From assembly GCA_030597965.1 (NCBI GenBank), contig JAUVQU010000147.1, positions 1 to 5,981 on the forward strand: a stretch of 5,981 nt of DNA, written 5' to 3'. Positions within the stretch are counted from its first letter, which is position 1. The number at the start of each line of letters is the position of its first letter. Shown here in pieces: positions 1 to 3,837 of this stretch. The notes under the pieces are model-generated. The model was not told the origin of the DNA, searched no databases, and saw nothing but the letters and a program-made list of their open reading frames with translations. Position numbers and translations under genes: made by a program. This DNA is from Cellvibrionaceae bacterium. Its GTDB lineage: Bacteria; Pseudomonadota; Gammaproteobacteria; Pseudomonadales; Cellvibrionaceae.

Positions 1-64
1 GAGGCTTGGGGAGGAACGGGGTGTTCGAAGGAGGATCGGTGGAAGCACCAATAGAGACAAATGA

Positions 65-124
65 GGTCATATCCACGGGTTCTCGGCACAGGTACAACTT
101 TCGATCAGAGCCTGGACGAATCAT
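65..124 (-). pseudogene. IS66-type TnpB N-terminal remnant
   Basis: A minus-strand ATG at 124-122 opens a frame reading MIRPGSDRKLYLCREPVDM, which resembles the first 19 residues of IS66-family TnpB (Orf2), whose start typically reads like YLxREPVDMRK. After the DM the reading no longer follows the family: the RK(x)I(N/D)GL stretch is absent, so similarity stops near position 65. TnpB is an accessory protein of IS66 transposition; this fragment cannot be functional. The ATG overlaps the TGA that ends the preceding frame (ATGA at 124-121), the coupled arrangement usual between tnpA and tnpB. The identification rests on a short motif recalled from the family, so confidence is moderate. Positions 1-64, left of the break, show nothing I recognise. 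Confidence 0.5.
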
Positions 125-240
125 GCGACGACCTCTACCGCGACAAACCGGGCGGGACGACAACGCGGAGGCAGGGGAACCCCTTGCACGATTAACCGTT
201 TTTCCCACGCCATCAGGTCAGCTAACGTGACGGTTTGCGT
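121..240 (-). pseudogene. possible IS66-type TnpA C-terminal remnant
   Basis: A minus-strand frame ends with TGA at 123-121, overlapping the tnpB-like start by four bases. Its last residues include MAWEKRL and PARFVAVEVVA. They resemble the (Y/W)W(K/R)(R/K)RL helix and the F(V/L)PVxV-type stretch found in IS66 TnpA (Orf1, a small helix-turn-helix protein). No start codon or helix-turn-helix region is convincing upstream, and another minus frame is open between roughly 225 and 325. If this is tnpA, it is truncated or frameshifted. No terminal inverted repeats were found. The call depends mainly on the overlap with the tnpB-like start. Confidence 0.33.
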
Positions 241-481
241 TGCAGCATACGCACTGCCTGGACAAAAGATGAACCTTCCCCCAGGCTTTCGTTGATAAAT
301 CGTTTATTAGTGGTGTTTGATTGCACTCTTTTGGTGCTTTTGGCTTGCTACTTTAGTCTATTTTTTTAAATTATTTTCTCATGCCGAAGCTGCATAGGGT
401 ATGCGGCTTACAGTGCTCGTAGTTAAATCTCTCTCAGCACCTACTAGATCATTTGCGCTCTAATTATGAAGGGGGAGAGTC
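241..481. promoter_or_regulatory. gdhA upstream leader region
   Basis: This AT-rich stretch lies between the IS remnant and gdhA and must hold the gdhA promoter. No strong sigma-70 promoter stands out. The best weak candidates are TTGGTG at 331-336 with TAGTCT at 354-359 (17-bp spacer), and TTGCTA at 345-350 with TAAATT at 367-372 (16-bp spacer). A T/A-rich tract (361-376) is followed by a hairpin at 387-409. The ribosome binding site is the purine run AAGGGGGAG at 469-477, just ahead of the ATG at 482. No recognised riboswitch was found. Confidence 0.4.
387..409. repeat. inverted repeat / hairpin in gdhA leader
   Basis: Arms AAGCTGCATA (387-396) and TATGCGGCTT (400-409) pair over 10 bp with one G-T wobble around a GGG loop; the inner GCATA/TATGC is perfect. 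No T-run follows on either strand, so a terminator is unlikely. As DNA the inner dyad could be an operator in the gdhA promoter region; as RNA it could be a 5'-leader stem about 75 nt before the start codon. The role is inferred only. Confidence 0.4.
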
Positions 482-1834
482 ATGCCGTATGTTGGAGACA
501 CACTGGCGCGTTTAGCTCAAAGCAGCCCTGCTCAAAAAGAATTTTATCAGGCAACTGAAGAGGTACTAGAGTGCCTTCGTCCATTATTTGCTCGAGCACC
601 GCACTACCATGACCACAGTATTATTGAACGTATCGTTGAGCCTGAACGTCAGGTTATGTTTCGTGTAAGCTGGGTAGATGATGCGGGGCGTGTTCAGGTC
701 AACAAAGGATACCGTGTGCAGTTCAATTCAGCACTAGGCCCCTTTAAGGGAGGTTTGCGCTTTCACCCTAGTGTGACATCTGGCACCATTAAGTTCTTAG
801 GATTCGAACAAATTTTTAAAAATGCGCTGACAGGTCTACCCATTGGAGGAGGGAAAGGCGGATCCGATTTTGATCCCAAGGGTAAGTCAGATAATGAAAT
901 TATGCGTTTTTGCCAATCATTTATGTCGGAGCTTTATCGCCATATTGGGCCGCATACGGATGTCCCCGCTGGTGATATTGGCGTGGGCACCCGCGAGATT
1001 GGCTATCTTTTTGGGCAATATAAGCGCTTGACCGGTCGATATGAAGGCGTTCTCACGGGTAAAGGATTGAACTGGGGTGGATCCTTAGGCCGTAAAGAGG
1101 CGACGGGATATGGTGCCGTTTATTTTGCTGAAAATATGTTGGCGGCTAAAAATGACACATTGCGTGGTAAGTATTGCTTAGTGTCAGGATCAGGGAACGT
1201 AGCCATTTATACGATTGAGAAGCTCTACGAACTGGGTGCCAAACCAGTTACGTGTAGCGACTCTAAGGGTATGGTTTATGACCCAAAAGGTATTGATTTA
1301 GTTTTGCTCAAAGAAATAAAAGAAAAGCGGCGAGAATCGTTACACGAATATGTCAACGCACGTCCAGAAGCACATTACACATCAGTACAAGAATATCCTC
1401 AAGATGGCCATGCGGTGTGGCGCATTGAAGGCGAGGTAGCATTCCCTTGTGCAACACAAAATGAGCTTACTGAGGCAGATGCTAAGGCGTTAATATCAAA
1501 CGGCATCGTCTGTGTGAGCGAAGGGGCTAATATGCCTTCAACGAAAGGAGCAGTGGATGCCTTTTTAGCGGCAAAGCTTGCCTATGGGCCTGGTAAGGCA
1601 GCAAACGCTGGCGGTGTGGCGACTAGCCAGTTAGAGATGGCTCAGAATAGCAGTATGGAGCAGTGGACATTAGAGAAAGTAGATCAGAAACTTAAAGAAA
1701 TTATGGCCGATATATATCGGCAATGTGCTGAAACAGCAGAAGAGTTTGACGAGCCTGACAACCTAGTGCTAGGGGCTAATATAGCGGGTTTTAGAAAAGT
1801 AGCTGATGCAATGATTGATCAGGGGGTAATCTAG
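482..1834 (+). CDS. gdhA: NADP-specific glutamate dehydrogenase
   Basis: The 450-residue protein is full length for hexameric bacterial GdhA and aligns in memory with the E. coli enzyme along its whole length. It catalyses reductive amination of 2-oxoglutarate with ammonium and NADPH to glutamate in the cytoplasm, the ammonium-rich route of nitrogen assimilation. The substrate domain holds GPFKGGLRFHP (86-96) and GGGKGGSDFDPKGKS, with catalytic Lys125. The Rossmann domain has GSGNVA (236-241). The CSDSKG stretch (258-263) lacks the acidic residue usual after the second beta strand in NAD enzymes, which fits NADP use. CATQNE, EGANMP and PGKAANAGGVATS near the C-terminus are family signatures. 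The start at 482 has the run AAGGGGGAG just upstream and matches the usual N-terminus. It appears monocistronic, with its own terminator. Confidence 0.97.
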   Translation: MPYVGDTLARLAQSSPAQKEFYQATEEVLECLRPLFARAPHYHDHSIIERIVEPERQVMFRVSWVDDAGRVQVNKGYRVQFNSALGPFKGGLRFHPSVTSGTIKFLGFEQIFKNALTGLPIGGGKGGSDFDPKGKSDNEIMRFCQSFMSELYRHIGPHTDVPAGDIGVGTREIGYLFGQYKRLTGRYEGVLTGKGLNWGGSLGRKEATGYGAVYFAENMLAAKNDTLRGKYCLVSGSGNVAIYTIEKLYELGAKPVTCSDSKGMVYDPKGIDLVLLKEIKEKRRESLHEYVNARPEAHYTSVQEYPQDGHAVWRIEGEVAFPCATQNELTEADAKALISNGIVCVSEGANMPSTKGAVDAFLAAKLAYGPGKAANAGGVATSQLEMAQNSSMEQWTLEKVDQKLKEIMADIYRQCAETAEEFDEPDNLVLGANIAGFRKVADAMIDQGVI

Positions 1835-1850
1835 CCTTTTGCTAAAAAGG
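1835..1850 (+). repeat. small hairpin after gdhA stop
   Basis: CCTTTT (1835-1840) pairs with AAAAGG (1845-1850) around a 4-nt loop immediately after the gdhA stop codon. It is short and lacks a T-tail, so it is at most a minor 3' stem before the real terminator 20 bases further on. Confidence 0.25.
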
Positions 1851-1869
1851 TATAGACTGTCCGATAGAT

Positions 1870-1897
1870 GCCCTTCCCTTATTTGGGAAGGGCTTTT
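1870..1897 (+). terminator. intrinsic terminator of gdhA
   Basis: GCCCTTCCC (1870-1878) and GGGAAGGGC (1885-1893) form a perfect 9-bp GC-rich stem with a TTATTT loop, followed by TTTT at 1894-1897. This is a textbook Rho-independent terminator 36 nt beyond the gdhA stop, and it separates gdhA from rnk. Confidence 0.92.
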
Positions 1898-1970
1898 CTG
1901 TCATGACGATATGAATGTGGTGTTCTTATATTGGCTATGAGTACGTTTTTCATGTGTTAAGGAAATTAAA

Positions 1971-2384
1971 ATGGTTCGACGTCCTTCTATAATTATCAAT
2001 CGTCTTGACGCTGAACGTCTTCAGCGCTTGATTGACAGTGCAACAGAAAAAGACTTGATGGTGGCGCAGCTGCTGGAGGAAGAGCTAGCTCGCGGAGAAG
2101 TGCTTGATCCTCAAGATATTCCAAATGATGTAGTAAGCATGAATAGCCAAGTACGGTTTACTGATTTAACCCGCGGTAGTCAGATGGTTCGTACATTGGT
2201 TTACCCTCATTCAATTGGGGTTGTTGAGGATGGGATTTCAGTTATGGCACCTATTGGAGCTGCATTGATTGGCTTAAGAGTAGGTGATGTGATCGAGTGG
2301 CCACTATCTAACAACACCAAAGTAAATTTGCGCATTGATGCTATATTTTGGCAGCCAGAGCGAGAAAAACAGTTTCATCGCTAA
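1971..2384 (+). CDS. rnk: Rnk, regulator of nucleoside diphosphate kinase (GreA/GreB-like RNA polymerase binder)
   Basis: The 137-residue product is one residue longer than E. coli Rnk and matches its landmarks. These are the PSIIINRLDAERL start (5-17), DVVSMNSQVRF (53-63), RTLVYPH (74-80) and the C-terminal core SVMAPIGAALIGLRVGD (90-106), the FKBP-like fold shared with GreA/GreB. Rnk has a short N-terminal coiled coil and is known to bind RNA polymerase without transcript-cleavage activity. It was named for its effect on Ndk levels in E. coli, and the mechanism is not settled. The start has AAGGAA at 1959-1964, six bases upstream. It is a stand-alone gene behind the gdhA terminator and convergent with the GGDEF remnant. 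Confidence 0.95.
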   Translation: MVRRPSIIINRLDAERLQRLIDSATEKDLMVAQLLEEELARGEVLDPQDIPNDVVSMNSQVRFTDLTRGSQMVRTLVYPHSIGVVEDGISVMAPIGAALIGLRVGDVIEWPLSNNTKVNLRIDAIFWQPEREKQFHR

Positions 2385-2398
2385 CTGATTAAAAGATT

Positions 2399-2422
2399 AA
2401 AGCAGTCATAGACAGTGCTTTT
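2399..2422 (+). terminator. weak possible terminator after rnk
   Basis: AAAGCA (2399-2404) pairs with TGCTTT (2416-2421). An inner GTC/GAC pairing (2405-2407 with 2411-2413) leaves an ATA loop and a 2-nt AG bulge. The T-run is short (TTTT, 2419-2422) and partly inside the stem. It sits 15 bases past the rnk stop, where a terminator is expected, but the structure is imperfect. Confidence 0.35.
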
Positions 2423-2478
2423 AAGTGCCTAAGTTGGATGAAAGTAACTAATTATCAGCTTGGTAAAGTAATTTTCGG

Positions 2479-2796
2479 TTAGCCATCGGCATCTCCTTCA
2501 ACCTTATTACGTCCACTTTGCTTTGCCTGATAGCTGGCCATATCGGCACGACTAAGAATGTCGTCGATTGTCTTATCACCTTGATGGAAATGACTCACTC
2601 CAATACTAGCGGTGACTTGCCATTGGCGTCCTTGCGCCTCAATCGAGCTTTCCGCAATGCTTACACGCAGAGACTCGGCAATGGTGAGCGCACGTGCTGG
2701 AGTACAGCCAGGCAACAATACGGCAAATTCATCCCCTCCTTGTCGAGCGGCATAATCCCCTACTGTGAAGCAATATTTAGAAGAAGCATCTAGAAA
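2479..2796 (-). pseudogene. GGDEF (diguanylate cyclase) domain, 5'-truncated remnant
   Basis: This frame encodes about 105 residues with no internal stop: VGDYAARQGGDEFAVLLPGC (GGDEF at 2739-2725), then VTASIGVSHF and ADMASYQAKQSGRN, the typical distal half of a GGDEF domain, ending with TAA. Diguanylate cyclases make cyclic di-GMP from GTP. The first roughly 60-70 residues of the domain, including the first metal-binding Asp region and the FKxxND-type motif, are missing, as are any sensor domains. A TTG at 2718 could start a 79-residue peptide but would lie after the GGDEF motif. The position equivalent to the RxxD inhibitory site reads TVGD, so the Arg is absent. The break coincides with the CCA end of a tRNA remnant at 2797, implying a rearrangement at the island border. 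It is almost certainly non-functional. Confidence 0.85.
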
Positions 2797-2840
2797 TGGT
2801 GGGCCCAGTAGGACTTGAACCTACGACCAAGGGATTATGA
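2797..2840 (-). pseudogene. 3' half of tRNA-Ile2 (CAU) = island attachment site (attR-like)
   Basis: Read on the minus strand, this is the 3' half of a tRNA. It has a loop segment TCATAA with CAT at 2839-2837, anticodon-stem 3' strand TCCCT, variable loop TGGTC, T-arm GTAGG-TTCAAGT-CCTAC (perfect 5-bp stem), acceptor 3' strand TGGGCCC, then A and CCA at 2799-2797. The TTCAAGT T-loop and TGGTC variable loop match tRNA-Ile2 (CAU read as lysidine-AU) better than elongator tRNA-Met. Upstream of TCATAA the sequence reads TTGCAT instead of an AGGGA stem strand, and no D-arm or acceptor 5' strand (expected GGGCCCA) follows. The truncation at the anticodon loop is a known crossover position of tyrosine-recombinase integrases. 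An intact gene should exist at the other island end. Confidence 0.9.
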
Positions 2841-3040
2841 ATGCAACAAAACAAACTTTTGGATCGCACCCGCAATGCGTAAACAAAGTCTTTTCAATGA
2901 GTTAGGGTTTTCCATGGTTTACATTACTCACATGGTTTTCACCCTGTTAGCAGCCAAATGGCAACCGCATGACAACCAGCTGGCAACCAAATCACTGCCA
3001 GCCACGGCAAAATATAGGGTCGATAATTGATAACTCAAAA
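2841..3040. other. island end, non-coding attachment arm
   Basis: Between the tRNA half and the toxin operon no convincing gene is present on either strand. The stretch holds two CATGGTTT copies (2913-2920 and 2931-2938, 18 bp apart) and the 11-bp-phased repeat at 2959-2988. Both lie within about 150 bp of the presumed crossover, where integrase arm-type and excisionase sites normally sit. A 26-codon minus-strand frame (2915-2835) ends at a TAA formed by the anticodon loop itself; it matches nothing I know. Confidence 0.5.
2959..2988. repeat. three 8-bp direct repeats at 11-bp spacing (candidate Int/Xis arm sites)
   Basis: TGGCAACC at 2959-2966, TGACAACC at 2970-2977 and TGGCAACC at 2981-2988 repeat with an exact 11-bp period, about one helical turn, so all three would lie on the same face of DNA. 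The place (about 120 bp from the tRNA crossover, inside the island) and spacing fit arm-type integrase or cooperative excisionase binding sites. The function is inferred. Confidence 0.55.
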
Positions 3041-3053
3041 TGTACTATGTACA
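3041..3053. promoter_or_regulatory. palindromic operator candidate of the toxin-antitoxin operon
   Basis: TGTAC-TAT-GTACA is a perfect 5-bp inverted repeat with a 3-bp spacer, 36 bp ahead of the toxin start. A possible -10 element TAAAAT lies just downstream at 3055-3060, but no well-placed -35 is visible (TTGATA at 3027-3032 is too far). Xre-type antitoxins repress their own operon through such palindromes, so this is the likely binding site. Confidence 0.5.
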
Positions 3054-3088
3054 CTAAAATACGCACTGGCTGAAAGAAGTCCCCTAAC

Positions 3089-3427
3089 ATGAGTCATGCG
3101 ATTGAATTTATCGAAACTCCGACGTTCACACGCCAGATCCAGGCCATTGCGACAGACGATGAATTAAAGGAACTGCAGCGCACCCTGATTGCTCAACCCG
3201 ACAAAGGTGACCTGATCCAGGGCACGGGTGGCCTGCGTAAAATACGCATGACGCTGGGCAACCAAGGTAAGAGCGGCGGTGCAAGGGTTATCTACTTTTT
3301 GGCAACGGCAGAAAGAGTTTATCTGATACTGGCATACCCAAAGAGCGTCAAAGATAACTTAACGCCCGCTGAAAAGGCCACCCTGAAAACACTGACCCAC
3401 CAATTGAAGGGGGAGGTTTCCAAATGA
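3089..3427 (+). CDS. type II toxin, RelE/HigB2-like mRNA interferase
   Basis: The 112-residue protein fits the RelE/HigB2-type toxin family (usually 100-120 residues). The diagnostic stretch is GDLIQGTGGLRKIR (40-53), followed by the basic GKSGGARVIYF (60-70) and LAYPKS (81-86), matching the order in Vibrio HigB2-type toxins. Members of this fold cleave mRNA in the translating ribosome; basic and tyrosine residues in these segments are the likely working residues. The toxin precedes its antitoxin and its stop overlaps the antitoxin start (ATGA at 3424-3427). The Shine-Dalgarno is poor (GAAAGAAG at 3072-3079), against a very strong one for the antitoxin. It is the first gene inside the island end, where such pairs often help retain the element. 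The family is confident; target specificity is not shown by the sequence. Confidence 0.88.
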   Translation: MSHAIEFIETPTFTRQIQAIATDDELKELQRTLIAQPDKGDLIQGTGGLRKIRMTLGNQGKSGGARVIYFLATAERVYLILAYPKSVKDNLTPAEKATLKTLTHQLKGEVSK

Positions 3428-3708
3428 GCATTTTTGACGAACTGCAAACATCGCTGCAGGAAGCAGTTGAGATCAAACAAGGCAAAACGCAAGCCAGCCG
3501 CATCACACGCCATGAAGTGGCTGATGTGAAAGCTATTCGCACCAAGTTACACGTCTCGCAAGCCGAGTTTGCCGAGGCGATGGGCACCAGTGTAGACACC
3601 ATCAAAAGCTGGGAAACCAAACGCCGTAACCCTACAGGGTTAGCCGCTAAGGTACTGGCGACGATTCAGAATGACCCTGCGTTTTTTGAAGAGCTGGCTT
3701 CGCACTAA
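3424..3708 (+). CDS. nadS: Xre-family antitoxin, NadS/HigA-like
   Basis: The 94-residue protein has an N-terminal helical part (FDELQTSLQEAVEIKQG, 4-20), then a Cro/C1-type helix-turn-helix at about 36-66. It contains VSQAEFAEAMGTSVDTIKSW and the family-typical ETKRRNPTG, then a short C-terminal helix. This layout is that of NadS/HigA2 antitoxins paired with HigB2-like toxins. It should neutralise the toxin encoded just upstream and repress the shared promoter, probably at the TGTAC palindrome. Translation is probably coupled through the 4-base overlap with the toxin gene and driven by AAGGGGGAGG at 3407-3416, seven bases before the ATG. The strong site would favour antitoxin excess. The symbol follows the family name; higA would be an acceptable alternative. 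Confidence 0.87.
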   Translation: MSIFDELQTSLQEAVEIKQGKTQASRITRHEVADVKAIRTKLHVSQAEFAEAMGTSVDTIKSWETKRRNPTGLAAKVLATIQNDPAFFEELASH

Positions 3709-3792
3709 AGCAATATCGACCATAAGCAAGCATCATATGGGCGAGCTCAAGGAGCTTTATATTGTCGGTAGCTGCCGAACACGCAGATCCAC

Positions 3793-3823
3793 ATCAACTG
3801 TCAAGTATGACTTGACAGTTGAT
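3793..3823. terminator. perfect 14-bp hairpin between convergent genes
   Basis: ATCAACTGTCAAGT (3793-3806) and ACTTGACAGTTGAT (3810-3823) are perfect inverted arms around an ATG triplet. It sits 84 bp after the antitoxin stop and 14 bp past the res stop, so a bidirectional terminator or mRNA 3'-end stem is plausible. No T-run follows on either strand and the stem is not GC-rich, so it is not a classical intrinsic terminator. A protein-binding dyad is the alternative. The rest of 3709-3837 shows only a small AGCTC-AAG-GAGCT stem near 3745. Confidence 0.5.
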
Positions 3824-3837
3824 CGCCCTCGAGCAGC

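Noticed and set aside
6..230. Plus-strand open frame of 74 codons
   Set aside because: It runs antisense to the IS66-like tnpA/tnpB trace, starts with TTG and has no recognisable protein features.
2518..2793. Plus-strand open frame of 91 codons
   Set aside because: It is the mirror of the GGDEF remnant, whose minus frame carries clear family motifs.
2797..2840. Functional tRNA gene
   Set aside because: The acceptor 5' strand, D-arm and anticodon-stem 5' strand are all missing upstream of the loop.
2835..2915. Minus-strand 26-codon frame ending in the anticodon loop, considered as the tail of an integrase gene
   Set aside because: An in-frame TAA lies just upstream (2921-2919) and no tyrosine-recombinase motif (R..HxxR..Y) is present.
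2959..2988. CRISPR array
   Set aside because: The repeats are only 8 bp with 3-bp gaps, far too short for a CRISPR repeat-spacer pattern.
2815..3030. Plus-strand open frame of 71 codons
   Set aside because: It begins inside the tRNA remnant, crosses the repeat region and has no plausible ribosome binding site or family resemblance.
3319..3620. Minus-strand open frames across the toxin-antitoxin genes
   Set aside because: They are shadows of the two plus-strand genes, which show strong family motifs and a translational overlap.
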